From positions 1 through 52,627 of the forward strand of contig DAOOJE010000029.1 of the NCBI GenBank assembly GCA_035384965.1: 52,627 bases of DNA. Reading direction: 5' to 3'. The translations under genes were made by a program, and so were the position numbers. Below, piece after piece: positions 1-7,633 of this stretch; positions within the stretch are counted from its first letter, which is position 1; each line of letters begins with the position of its first letter. The DNA comes from JAAYVZ01 sp035384965 (lineage in GTDB: Bacteria; Acidobacteriota; Thermoanaerobaculia; Thermoanaerobaculales; Thermoanaerobaculaceae). Below the pieces are notes generated by a model, which saw only the letters and a list, made by a program, of their open reading frames with translations, did no database searches and had not been told where the DNA came from.

Positions 1-53
1 TGGATAATCACCAGTCAGCGCTCACCAGCCATCTATGCGCAACAGGCTCCTAG
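1..53. mobile_element. Right end of an insertion element cut by the window edge
   Basis: The bases at 38-53 end in acaggctcctag, the same 12 bases that close the two-hairpin element at 33270-33545. There they are the end of the terminal inverted repeat followed by the duplicated target CTAG. Here CTAG lies at 50-53, and the IS1634-type transposase frame to its right stops inside that CTAG, as expected if an element inserted into the transposase gene. The rest of the element lies left of the window, so its family and length cannot be seen. The resemblance is limited to about a dozen bases. Confidence 0.4.
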
Positions 54-640
54 ACGAGCCAACGGCCGAACGTCGCATCGGTGCTCAGCGCACACTGCAG
101 CTTCGAGTGCGTGGTCCCCGTGGCGGCCTTCAGGGCGGCGAGCCGCTCCCGCAGCTCGGTGAGCGTCGCCTCACGGTGCGCCCGGTCCCGCTCCGCCTCG
201 TGGGGGTTGCGCACCAGCAGGTACCGCCGCCGTGCCTCCCCGTCGCCGACCACCACCTCCTTGAACTCGACTCCGGTGGCGATCTGCTTGGAGCGGCCGG
301 CACGCCCCAGCACGCGCTCCATGTCGAAGAACAGCAGATCGACCTCGAGGCTGAGCACGTCGGCCACCGCTGTGTAGACCCGGTGCTGCAGCTCCGCCTC
401 GGCCCTAAGCAGGACGTCCATCGCCCGGTCGAGCGGCTGGACCGCGACGGACTCGAGCCCCGGGACCGCCACCTCCTCGGCGACCCACTCTGCGATCGCG
501 AGCTTCGACGACGGCTCCAGGGCCCGCTTGGCCACCAGGGCGAACAGCAGGCGCTCCACCGGCGTCCCGTAGCGATGCGCGGCGAGCAGCGAGCGCCCGG
601 CCTTCGCGATGCCGAGCTGACGCCACAGCCCGTCCAGGGC
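50..640 (-). pseudogene. IS1634-type transposase remnant, internally deleted and truncated at both ends
   Basis: The minus-strand frame, readable from about 640, resembles IS1634-family transposases: a LWRQLGIAKAGRSLL stretch, RLLFALVAKRALEPSSKLA, and then VDLLFFD, which holds the first catalytic aspartate. After that Asp (about 325-323) the family normally continues TTSTYFE and some 100 residues of catalytic core. Here it jumps to a late region (VLGRAGRSKQ, then KEVVVGDGEARRRYLLVRNP and HSKLQCAL). The frame ends at GRWLV inside a CTAG that looks like another element's target site. The N-terminus is missing and the 5' side abuts an RluA fragment on the other strand. The family is identified by recalled motif similarity. 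The remnant cannot encode an active transposase. Confidence 0.7.
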
Positions 641-645
641 CCAGC

Positions 646-789
646 CCCCGCCAGGCGCTGCATGCCTGGAAGCTCTCGATTACCCACCCCGCCTCGGGCG
701 AACTCATGACCTTCGAAGCCCCCGTCCCCGCCGACATCCAGGCGCTGCTCGCGGCCCTGCGCGGCGTCCCGACCCCAGAAGGGGCTTGA
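646..789 (+). pseudogene. C-terminal remnant of an RluA/RluD-family pseudouridine synthase
   Basis: In the frame ending with TGA at 787-789 the translation reads RQALHAWKLSITHPASGE, then LMTFEAPVPADIQALLAAL. This matches the closing segment of RluA-family enzymes (RQALHAxxLxFxHPxxGExxxFxAPLPxDxxxLL). Only about 47 codons remain. The catalytic domain with its HRLD motif is absent, replaced upstream by the IS1634-type remnant on the opposite strand. The simplest reading is that an insertion element disrupted the gene and the 5' part was later lost or lies outside the window. An ATG at 706 exists but would make only a 27-residue tail, so no functional product is proposed. Confidence 0.7.
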
Positions 790-858
790 CAGCCGAGAGA
801 GAGAGGGAATCCCCCGACAATCCGGGTCCATGAATCGACCCTTCGGGAGGATGGAATA

Positions 859-1071
859 ATGGAATGTGGTCGTGTGGTGGGTGCTGTTCTCGTCGTCCTC
901 GCTGTCGCGGCAGCCGTCCTGCAGGCGGGGCCGCCCGGCCAGTGGCATTGCAGAAGCTCGGATGGATGCATCATTTGCGGCAAGCTCTATCAGTTCGAAG
1001 GGTACGTCTGCTACGAAACACACGTCACGTGCCCCACCTGGAGTGATTACGCCTGGGTCTGCTATAAGTAG
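859..1071 (+). CDS. Small secreted cysteine-rich peptide (70 aa)
   Basis: The ATG at 859 follows a good ribosome binding site, gggagg at 845-850. Residues 1-24 form a hydrophobic signal peptide (VVGAVLVVLAVAAAVLQAG). The mature part of about 45 residues has six cysteines (31, 37, 40, 51, 58, 68), enough for three disulfides, and is rich in Trp and Tyr. No family was recognised. The gene is followed after 59 nt by a secreted 402-aa protein with its own strong ribosome binding site, so the two probably form one transcript. The pattern of a tiny exported Cys-rich peptide next to a larger exported partner resembles the NVEALA-peptide/six-bladed-propeller pairs of Bacteroides, but no sequence homology is claimed. 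Existence as a gene is fairly likely; function is unknown. Confidence 0.65.
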   Translation: MECGRVVGAVLVVLAVAAAVLQAGPPGQWHCRSSDGCIICGKLYQFEGYVCYETHVTCPTWSDYAWVCYK

Positions 1072-1130
1072 GCTGATGGCAGCCCCCGCCGTGGACGCGT
1101 GTCTTCTGCCGTGTTGAAGGAGGGAGTGCG

Positions 1131-2339
1131 ATGTCGGTACAGCGAAGGTCAGGTCTCCTGTCGCTTGTGGGCATCTGCCTGCTTTGGGCCGAGGTGCTTC
1201 AGTTCACCGAGCTTGCCGTCGCTGGCGGCCGATCGGACCGCATTGCGCTTCCACGCACCTACTCGTTCGCCGCGGGGCTTGCCGGCGACTTCGCGGTCGT
1301 GGACCGCGAGACCGGTCTGCTCTCGCTCTTCGACCGCAAAAGCGCCAAGGTCGCGACCTGCCAGCTCCCGGAAGCCATGACTGCGTTGATTGCGTCCGGG
1401 GCCGCCGCGGCTCTTCGCGGCGAGAGTCTCCTCGTCGCCGGCTTTGCACCCTCACCAGGTTCGGAAGGTGGGACGCAAGTGGGCGTCTACAACCTTCGTG
1501 AGTGCAAAGAGGCGGTGCGCTTCTCCGCCCCCGGCCCCGTGCTGGCTGCCTCGCCCCATGCGGACGGCTACGTCCTCACCCTCCTGGACAACCAGAGAGC
1601 CACAGCGGATGGGCAGCCGGGCGCAGGGCCACCGCTGGTCTTCCAGCTCGTCGACACGCGAGGTAAGAAGGTCTCCGACCTCCGCGTACCGGTCGACCTC
1701 GAGGAGCGCCTCAAGGGCCTCGGCGCCGAAGGTATCGCGCGGGCCAGCGCGGTGCTGGTGCAAGCGAGAAAGGTCTGGTTCCTGCCCCACGCGGCGTACG
1801 AGCTGTGGCCGGTCGGGCGGGAGGGAGCGGCGCCGCGACCGATCGTACCGCCCGCGTGCCTCGCGGCAGAGGGTCGGGAGCTGTCAGTCGAGGAGTCGAC
1901 CCGCAAGCTGCAGCAGCTCTTCGACCCGGCAAAGCTGGCGGGCAACCCGGAGCTGCAAGCCATCGCGTCCAGGCTCACCGGGCCGGACGCATCCCGCCGC
2001 CGCGTGTACCAGCGCGCGGCCGCGGCGGCTGCGGCCTACCGGAACCTCGTGGGCGTGGCTGTCCGCGACCCTTTGCGCGAGGACGACGGGTGCCGACTCG
2101 ATATCTGGGACACCACGACCGACCAGCTCGTCGGACTCGTTCAGATCTCGGGTGAGTGCCCCGCCTACATGGCACTCAGCGACGAGGCTGCGGTGGTGGC
2201 ACGAAAGGGCGCCCTCGAGCTGGTGCCGCTCCCTCAAGCACTGGTCCCGGCCGAGGACCCGTGCGCACTCGAGGTGCAAAGCCTGCTCGATCTCAAGCGG
2301 TCGAGGACCCCGCCACCGGAGTCGAGCACCCCGCAGTAG
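1131..2339 (+). CDS. Secreted protein of unknown function, possibly beta-propeller-like (402 aa)
   Basis: The start at 1131 is set by ggaggga about 7 nt upstream. Residues 1-31 look like a signal peptide (GLLSLVGICLLWAEVLQFTELAVA). The mature chain has recurring hydrophobic beta-strand patterns of the kind seen in propellers: GLAGDFAVVDRETGLLSLFD near the N-terminus, ASPHADGYVLTLLD in the middle, and DGCRLDIWDTTTDQLVGLVQ near residue 325. The middle (about 240-310) is helical and Arg/Ala-rich. No catalytic motif is visible. It follows the cysteine-rich peptide at 859 in the same direction and probably shares its transcript. It could be a binding or anchoring partner for that peptide. The propeller call rests on strand pattern alone. 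Confidence 0.7.
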   Translation: MSVQRRSGLLSLVGICLLWAEVLQFTELAVAGGRSDRIALPRTYSFAAGLAGDFAVVDRETGLLSLFDRKSAKVATCQLPEAMTALIASGAAAALRGESLLVAGFAPSPGSEGGTQVGVYNLRECKEAVRFSAPGPVLAASPHADGYVLTLLDNQRATADGQPGAGPPLVFQLVDTRGKKVSDLRVPVDLEERLKGLGAEGIARASAVLVQARKVWFLPHAAYELWPVGREGAAPRPIVPPACLAAEGRELSVEESTRKLQQLFDPAKLAGNPELQAIASRLTGPDASRRRVYQRAAAAAAAYRNLVGVAVRDPLREDDGCRLDIWDTTTDQLVGLVQISGECPAYMALSDEAAVVARKGALELVPLPQALVPAEDPCALEVQSLLDLKRSRTPPPESSTPQ

Positions 2340-2342
2340 GCG

Positions 2343-3180
2343 TCAAGCGCTGCAAGGCCAGGGCCAGCACCCCAGGCGGACAGAACCGGTCACGTCCCCG
2401 AATGCCTCCCTGCTCCATGTGGCCCTGAGGGCCGCGCCGGCACATGTGATGGGGGCTCGGTGACCCCAAAACGTGGTCCCGCGCCCACTGCCGACGGTCA
2501 CGTCCTGTCCAGTGGTGTGTGAAGGCCAGAGCGCCGGTTGAAGTTGGACGGTAGCGGCCTGGGGCATTTCCCTGGGGAGTGTCGGTAGAACCGCAGTTGT
2601 GTGGCGGGCCTCGGTGAGGCTGTCGACGCTTGTGGAGCGGCGAGCGACGGCCCACTCGTCGTGCTGCTCGGCGAGAACGGAGCCGATCAGTCGGACGAGG
2701 GCGGCGCGGTTGGGAAAGGTACCGACGACGTCGGTGCGCCGGCGGGTTTGCCTGTTCAACCGTTCTTGCGGGTTGTTGAACCAGGTCTGGTTCCAGTGGG
2801 TCTTGGGGAACGCCGTGAAGGCAAGCAGGTCATGGGCTGCATCCTCGAGCGTAGCGGCGGCTGGGGCGAAGCGCGGTTCGAGCTGCGTCACGACATGACG
2901 GTATTGGGTCCAGGCAGAGTCCGCGTCAGGCTGGGCGAAGATCGAGCGCACCAGGGTGGCGACGCAGCTGGCCGCGGCCGTGGGGACGCGGGTGAGGAGG
3001 TTGACCATGAAGTGCGTCCGGCAGCCCTGCCAGCAAGCGCCAGGGAAGGTTGTCCTCAGCCCCACACCGCGTGTCCGCCTCGGCGCTCATCAGGGCCTGG
3101 GCAAAAGCGGCCAGCCTCTCGCGCGGGAGATCCTCACCCCCGTCCGACAACCTCTTGTGCAGCCACTTGCTCGGCGTCAT
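2343..3180 (-). pseudogene. IS256-type (mutator) transposase, internally deleted and frameshifted
   Basis: Two pieces of one IS256-family transposase lie head to tail on the minus strand. The N-terminal piece (3180 to about 3060) reads DLPRERLAAFAQALMSAEAD, then TRCGAED, the usual opening of the family. It joins directly, in another frame, to the C-terminal piece (about 3060-2480): TRVPTAAASCVATLVRSIFA, then LLAFTAFPKTHWNQTWFNNP, ERLNRQTRRRTDVVGTFPN and LIGSVLAEQHDEW, all classic IS256 blocks. About 150-200 central residues, including most of the DDE core, are missing and the join changes frame, so it is inactive. The open frame runs to 2343 without a clear natural end. Convincing terminal inverted repeats were not found. 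Confidence 0.82.
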
Positions 3181-3248
3181 CCTCGGTACGGCCAGAGTGC
3201 CGTCCTGGGGTCGCAGGACCCGGCCTTTGACAGCTCAAGGAGGGCGCC

Positions 3249-3485
3249 ATGGCCACTTCCATGTCATCGCCTCTCGGAGCCGGGGTCGCATGTGGAAGCT
3301 GCCGCGGCTACGGAAATCGCTACGCGATTCCCACGGCTCCCACAGGCCCGACGACGACGAGGGGCGACTCGTACACCACGTCAGGGGACTCTACTCCAGA
3401 CGACATCGCGCAGATTCAACAACGTGCGCTCTCGACCCCTGCCCACCACCCCTCACAACTGTCGAACGCGGCTGGAAGCCATTGA
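3249..3485 (+). CDS. Possible small hypothetical protein (78 aa)
   Basis: The ATG at 3249 has one of the best ribosome binding sites in this region, aaggaggg at 3237-3244. The product is Ser/Thr/Pro/Gly-rich with two close cysteines (ACGSC) and no hydrophobic segment. No homologue was recognised. Codon use does not show the strong third-position GC of the confirmed genes. It lies just outside the IS256 remnant, in a stretch (3181-3640) with no other convincing gene. It may be real, a remnant, or chance. Confidence 0.25.
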   Translation: MATSMSSPLGAGVACGSCRGYGNRYAIPTAPTGPTTTRGDSYTTSGDSTPDDIAQIQQRALSTPAHHPSQLSNAAGSH

Positions 3486-3549
3486 GAAAATCGAAGACCA
3501 GCGCCGCGAACACGATGAAGACAGGCAACACGAATATCCTGCCGATCAT
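3391..3549 (-). CDS. Possible small membrane peptide (52 aa)
   Basis: A minus-strand frame starts MIGRIFVLPVFIVFAALVFD and ends at a TAG at 3391-3393. Residues 4-22 would form one transmembrane helix, followed by a basic hydrophilic tail. The ribosome binding site is weak (ggtgag). It overlaps the 78-aa plus-strand candidate, so at most one of the two is likely to be genuine. The rest of 3181-3640 shows no clear gene, repeat or RNA. Confidence 0.2.
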   Translation of the reverse strand: MIGRIFVLPVFIVFAALVFDFLNGFQPRSTVVRGGGQGSRAHVVESARCRLE

Positions 3550-3640
3550 GGCTCACCGTCGGGTTGGGGGCCAAAGCACGACGCCACCGCGCTCGGAGGG
3601 CCGTCCCGGAGCGGCACGGAGTCCAGGGAGCGCCTGCGGC

Positions 3641-4252
3641 TCAGAACGTCCGCGTGAAGGTGTAGATGAACGGCCTCGGCTTGCAGTTCCGGACGGGCGG
3701 AGAGAACCGGAGCGCCCGCAGTTCGGCCTCGGCGCGCCAGCGGAGCGCGTCGTCGCCGGTGGTGTTCTCGACCAGCTTGACGGCCGTGACCTCCCCCCTG
3801 GCGTTGACCGTCGCCTCGAGCACGACGCGGGGACCGTCGGGGCGCAGCACCACGTCGGGCTCGTCGAGGATCTCGGCGGTGTTCTTGTCCGGCGGGCAGG
3901 GCTCCTCCCGCCGCACGTACTTGCCGTGCACCCACCCCGTCCGCTCGGGGGTGAGCCGGACCTCGAGCCAGTCCCCCTCCTCGCCGAGCACGAGCAACCG
4001 CTCGCCGCGCGCCGCCTTGCCCACCACCTTGAACGAGGTCCCGGCCCCCTCGCGGACGTTGAGGGTCGTGCCGCTCACACGCACGTAGACCGGGGGCGGG
4101 GGCGCCGGTTCGGGAAGCCTCACGACCTCGACCGGCGCCGGCGGCGGCTCCGGCGGCGGGGCCGGCGGCTGCACCGTCGCGCACGCCTGCCCCAGCACCA
4201 CCCCTGCGAGAACCGCCGCGAGCGTCCACGACCGCGCGTCGCGCAACGACAT
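3641..4252 (-). CDS. SH3b-domain envelope lipoprotein with TonB-like C-terminus (203 aa)
   Basis: The N-terminus is a signal sequence ending in VVLGQAC; Cys24 could be the lipidated residue, although Gly at -3 is a non-standard lipobox. A Pro-rich linker (27-55) follows, then a bacterial SH3 domain at about 57-115 (TTLNVREGAG, GWVHGKYVRR), a fold that usually binds cell-wall peptides. The last 90 residues (ILDEPDVVLRPDG, VVLEATVNARGEVTAVKLVE, ELRALRFSPP) look like the TonB C-terminal family seen in Acidobacteria. The likely role is at the periplasmic or outer-membrane face, contacting peptidoglycan. GGGAGG lies about 9 nt before the ATG and a TACAGT -10 box is at 4278-4273. The gene is divergent from the PHP protein gene. 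Confidence 0.75.
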   Translation of the reverse strand: MSLRDARSWTLAAVLAGVVLGQACATVQPPAPPPEPPPAPVEVVRLPEPAPPPPVYVRVSGTTLNVREGAGTSFKVVGKAARGERLLVLGEEGDWLEVRLTPERTGWVHGKYVRREEPCPPDKNTAEILDEPDVVLRPDGPRVVLEATVNARGEVTAVKLVENTTGDDALRWRAEAELRALRFSPPVRNCKPRPFIYTFTRTF

Positions 4253-4456
4253 GGCTCATGTCCTCCCGAGCCACTGTACCGCGAGCCGGTGCTGGCAGCT
4301 GCGCCGCTTCCCGTGACGATCGCGTCGAATCGAAGGTCCCGCGGCACACGCCCCTCTGACCGCAGGCTCCGTTGAGCAATTTTCGGAAGAAGCACGAGCC
4401 TCGCCGAAGCCTCGTCGTCTTCACACAGGCTTCATTGCTTCCTCGCGACACGCGGG

Positions 4457-4462
4457 TAGGAT
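4457..4462 (+). promoter_or_regulatory. -10 box TAGGAT for the PHP-domain protein gene
   Basis: TAGGAT lies 30 nt before the ATG at 4493, with TTGCTT at 4435-4440 as a -35 candidate at 16-bp spacing. A ggggagggg ribosome binding site sits between box and start codon. Confidence 0.5.
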
Positions 4463-4492
4463 GAGCGCGCTTTTCTGGGGAGGGGTCCCACC

Positions 4493-7372
4493 ATGCCGAA
4501 CCGTCACCACGACTCGAAAACAGCGTACCTCTGCGCAATCGCGGTCCTGACGCTGGCCGTGTGCGCGGCCGCGCAACCCACCGACGAGGCCGCCGACGCC
4601 AACGACTCGTTCATCGTCTACATCGGTACCAACGCGTACCGCTTCTCGCCGGCGTTGCCCGGCGAGCTGGGGAACGTCAAGCTGCACGCCATCCTCTCGC
4701 ATCCGGAGGTGGCGGCGGCCCGCGACCTGGGTCGGACTTTCTGGAGACTCGAGATTCGGGACACCGAAGGCACACTGGTCCGCACCGCGCGCGGCCGGGC
4801 CGATCTGGACGACCTTGGCAACGCCTTGGCGCAGTTCACCTGGGACGGCCGTACCCAGGCCGGCGAGCCGGTACCGGAGGGGCTGTACCACTACACGTTC
4901 CGGGCCCGCTACCTGCCGTATCGCGTCCTTGCCCGCCTCGAGGTCGACGACTACGAGGAGGTCGAGCTCGAGCGCCCCGCCGACGAGGCGTACGCCTCGA
5001 CCGGAGACGTCGTGGTCGACTACGCTCTCGACGTCGAGAGTTCGCTCGTGCTGCGCGCGAGCCGTGCCGCTGGAGCGTGCTCGGTCCAGCAAAACACCCC
5101 AATCGAGGCGGGGTTCGGCTACAACTTTTACTACGGTGGGACGCACAGCCACTCCAACTACTCGGATGGCGGCCAGAACCCCGCGAGCTGCTCTTCCGGC
5201 GCCACTTACGGAAGCGGCGCCTACAGCCCGACCGAAGCCTACCAGTACGCCCGCGACCAGGCCGGGCTCGACTTCTGGGCCGTGACCGAACACAACCACC
5301 TCATGGACGATGCGCTCAGGAACCAGACCGGTTCGCTCACCGAGGCTGCGATCCGGCAGCGCTACCAGGACGGGCTGGCCAAGGCGGCGGCCGCGACGGT
5401 GAACGGCTCGTTCGTGGCGCTGTTCGGTATCGAGTTCGGAGTGCTCACGAACCCCGACCAGGGCCACGTCATCGTCATGGAAAGCCCGAAGTTCATCAAC
5501 TGGGAGACGTGCTCGACGTGCGGGGCCACACCCGAGTGCACCCCAGGTACCAACTGTTATTTCGACGTCTACGCCCCCAAGCGCTACGGCTACCTGCAGC
5601 TCTACCAGCGGTCGGCGGAAAACCCCTCGCCGGTGGGGGCACTCGGCATCCTCTGCCACCCCGGAGCCTCGGAGTTCGACAACTACGCCTTCAACGCCTA
5701 CGCCGACGAGGCGATGCAGGGGATCGCCGTGCGCTCGGGCAGCGCCTTCTCGACCTCCCTTACCTGCGCTGACGCCAACGCCGGCACGGCCGACTACTTT
5801 GCACGTTGGACCAAGGCGCTGTCGGTCGGCTTCCACGTCGCGCCCACCGGCGAATCGGACGCCCACTGCGCCAACTACGGCGTGGCCGTGCCGACCCGCA
5901 CCGTGTACCTCATTCCCAACAGCTCGACGCCGGTGCTGACCAAGACGAAGCTCATGCAGGCCCACAAGGCGAGGCACTTCTTCGCCACCGAGGACCCCAA
6001 CCTGCAGCTGGTCTTCGCCACCAGCGACGGGGCTCACATCATGGGCGACATCTTCTCGGCAAGCACGGCGACGCTGCGCGTCGGCGTCTACGACCCGGAC
6101 GGCGAGAGCGTGTCGGCGATCGAGATCTGGCGCGGTCAGCCGGGTGGCCCCGCCCCCACGGCGGCGTACGCCTCCAACAGCAACCAGTCGACGTTCTCGA
6201 TCACCGAGAACCTTCCGTCGGGGACGTACTACTACTTTGTTCACGTGCGGCAGGCGGACGGACACGACGCCTATTCGGCGCCGATGTGGATCACCTTCAC
6301 CGGCGCGACGACTTACTCGATCACCGGCAACACGGGCACCGGCGGCGCCACGGTGACGGCGGGCGGTGTTTCCGCCACTGCCGACGCGTCGGGCAACTAC
6401 ACGGTCTCCGGACTGACGGCCGGCACCTACACGGTGACGCCGGCCAAGTCGGGGTGCACCTTCACGCCCGCCTCGCGCTCGGTCACCCTCGGCCCCAACG
6501 CCACCGGCGTGAGCTTCACCGCGACCTGCGGCACCGGCGACACGCAGCTCACGAGCGGCGTCCCCCTCACCGGCCAGACTGTCGCCTACCATCAGTGGAA
6601 GTACTACTACATCACCGTCCCTTCTGGCGCCACGAGCCTCAAGCTCATGACGACCGGGGCGTCGGCCGACGCCGACATTTACACCCAGATTGGAAGCAAG
6701 CCGACCCTGACGAGCTACGTGTGCCGGCCGTATTCCGCCTCCGGCAACGAGACGTGCACCGCCACCAACCCCGCCGCCGGGACCTGGTGGCTCGGCGTTT
6801 ACGGCTACGCGGCGGCGACGTTCTCGGTCACCGGCACGGTGACGATGGGTACGACCCCCAGCGAACGGCTCGCCAACGGCTCGTTCGAGTCGATCACCTC
6901 GAGTACCAACACCGCCCCCGACGGGTCGTGGGTGCGCAGCGCCTACACGGGCACCAGCTACTACGTCCTGACCGCCAACGGCTCATACCCGCACGGCGGC
7001 ACCGATTACGCCACGCTGGGACAGTACAACGCCTCTTCGCAGACGCTCGATTCGGCGCTGGTCACGCTGCCTTCGGCGGCGACCTCGGCGACGCTCTCGT
7101 TCTGGGTCTCGATCGTCACCCAGGAGACCTCGTCCACCGCGTACGACACTCTCAAGGTACAGCTCGTCAACTCGTCTGGTTCGGTCCTCGCGACCCTGGC
7201 CACGCTCTCCAACGCCAACAGTACGGGAGCGGCGAGTACCTACGTGCAGAAGAGCTACTCGCTGCTCGCGTACAAGGGCCAGCAGGTCAAGGTGCGGTTC
7301 GTGGCCACCAACGGCTCGACGAAGGTGACCACCTTCCGCATCGACGACGTTTCCTTGAAGTCAGACGGCTGA
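4493..7372 (+). CDS. Secreted PHP-domain metallohydrolase with C-terminal adhesion-type domains (959 aa)
   Basis: A signal peptide (residues 1-28, AIAVLTLAVCAAAQ) is followed by a FlgD-like beta domain (about 95-145; QFTWDGRTQAGEPVPEGLYH). The PHP-type phosphoesterase region spans about 205-600 with metal-ligand motifs THSH (His218, His220), VTEHNH, LCHPG and ESDAH; similar secreted proteins are annotated as DUF3604/PHP. Next come a carboxypeptidase-regulatory-like beta repeat (about 605-680; GNYTVSGLTAGTYTVTP), a pre-peptidase C-terminal (PPC) domain (about 685-785) and a jelly-roll domain (about 790-958) ending FRIDDVSLKSDG. The ggggagggg site at 4478-4486 fixes the start. It probably acts outside the cytoplasm on a phosphoester substrate that cannot be named. 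PPC domains are often trimmed during export. Confidence 0.85.
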   Translation: MPNRHHDSKTAYLCAIAVLTLAVCAAAQPTDEAADANDSFIVYIGTNAYRFSPALPGELGNVKLHAILSHPEVAAARDLGRTFWRLEIRDTEGTLVRTARGRADLDDLGNALAQFTWDGRTQAGEPVPEGLYHYTFRARYLPYRVLARLEVDDYEEVELERPADEAYASTGDVVVDYALDVESSLVLRASRAAGACSVQQNTPIEAGFGYNFYYGGTHSHSNYSDGGQNPASCSSGATYGSGAYSPTEAYQYARDQAGLDFWAVTEHNHLMDDALRNQTGSLTEAAIRQRYQDGLAKAAAATVNGSFVALFGIEFGVLTNPDQGHVIVMESPKFINWETCSTCGATPECTPGTNCYFDVYAPKRYGYLQLYQRSAENPSPVGALGILCHPGASEFDNYAFNAYADEAMQGIAVRSGSAFSTSLTCADANAGTADYFARWTKALSVGFHVAPTGESDAHCANYGVAVPTRTVYLIPNSSTPVLTKTKLMQAHKARHFFATEDPNLQLVFATSDGAHIMGDIFSASTATLRVGVYDPDGESVSAIEIWRGQPGGPAPTAAYASNSNQSTFSITENLPSGTYYYFVHVRQADGHDAYSAPMWITFTGATTYSITGNTGTGGATVTAGGVSATADASGNYTVSGLTAGTYTVTPAKSGCTFTPASRSVTLGPNATGVSFTATCGTGDTQLTSGVPLTGQTVAYHQWKYYYITVPSGATSLKLMTTGASADADIYTQIGSKPTLTSYVCRPYSASGNETCTATNPAAGTWWLGVYGYAAATFSVTGTVTMGTTPSERLANGSFESITSSTNTAPDGSWVRSAYTGTSYYVLTANGSYPHGGTDYATLGQYNASSQTLDSALVTLPSAATSATLSFWVSIVTQETSSTAYDTLKVQLVNSSGSVLATLATLSNANSTGAASTYVQKSYSLLAYKGQQVKVRFVATNGSTKVTTFRIDDVSLKSDG

Positions 7373-7605
7373 CACCCACCCGTTCTCGCGGTCGAGCGTC
7401 GGGAGCCCTCCGCTTTCTTTGCCGCCCGCCGGGCAGTTCTCCCTCCCCGCCACTCCGACCGGGAGGAGCGGGGACGGCTCTTGCCGCGTTTGGCCGGCAT
7501 CGCCGACGCGATCGGGGAGGCGGACGGTGGCACGTGCGCTGCCCGGCGTCCGGTTTCAGGGCGAGGCCACGGCGGGGCGCTGGCGATGGCGCTCGCGGCC
7601 GTCCC

Positions 7606-7614
7606 TGCTAGGCT
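7606..7614 (+). promoter_or_regulatory. Extended -10 TGCTAGGCT before the S9 peptidase gene
   Basis: TGCTAGGCT lies 19 nt before the ATG at 7634, with no recognisable -35. The 7373-7633 gap otherwise holds only GC-rich sequence with no gene seen. Confidence 0.5.
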
Positions 7615-7633
7615 GTGCGCGCTGGAGGGAACC

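Noticed and set aside
786..821. TTGACA at 786-791 with GACAAT at 816-821 as promoter for the Cys-rich peptide gene
   Set aside because: The spacing is 24 bp, too long for a standard promoter, and TTGACA overlaps the end of the RluA remnant frame.
2519..3240. Terminal inverted repeats of the IS256-type remnant (for example gcgccggttgaagttg against the right flank)
   Set aside because: The match is only about 60 percent over 19 nt. A similar word at 3188 is in direct, not inverted, orientation.
4421..6592. A 723-codon minus-strand frame opposite the PHP gene
   Set aside because: Low-complexity Arg/Gly/Val composition and no motifs; the plus-strand product has a signal peptide and metal ligands.
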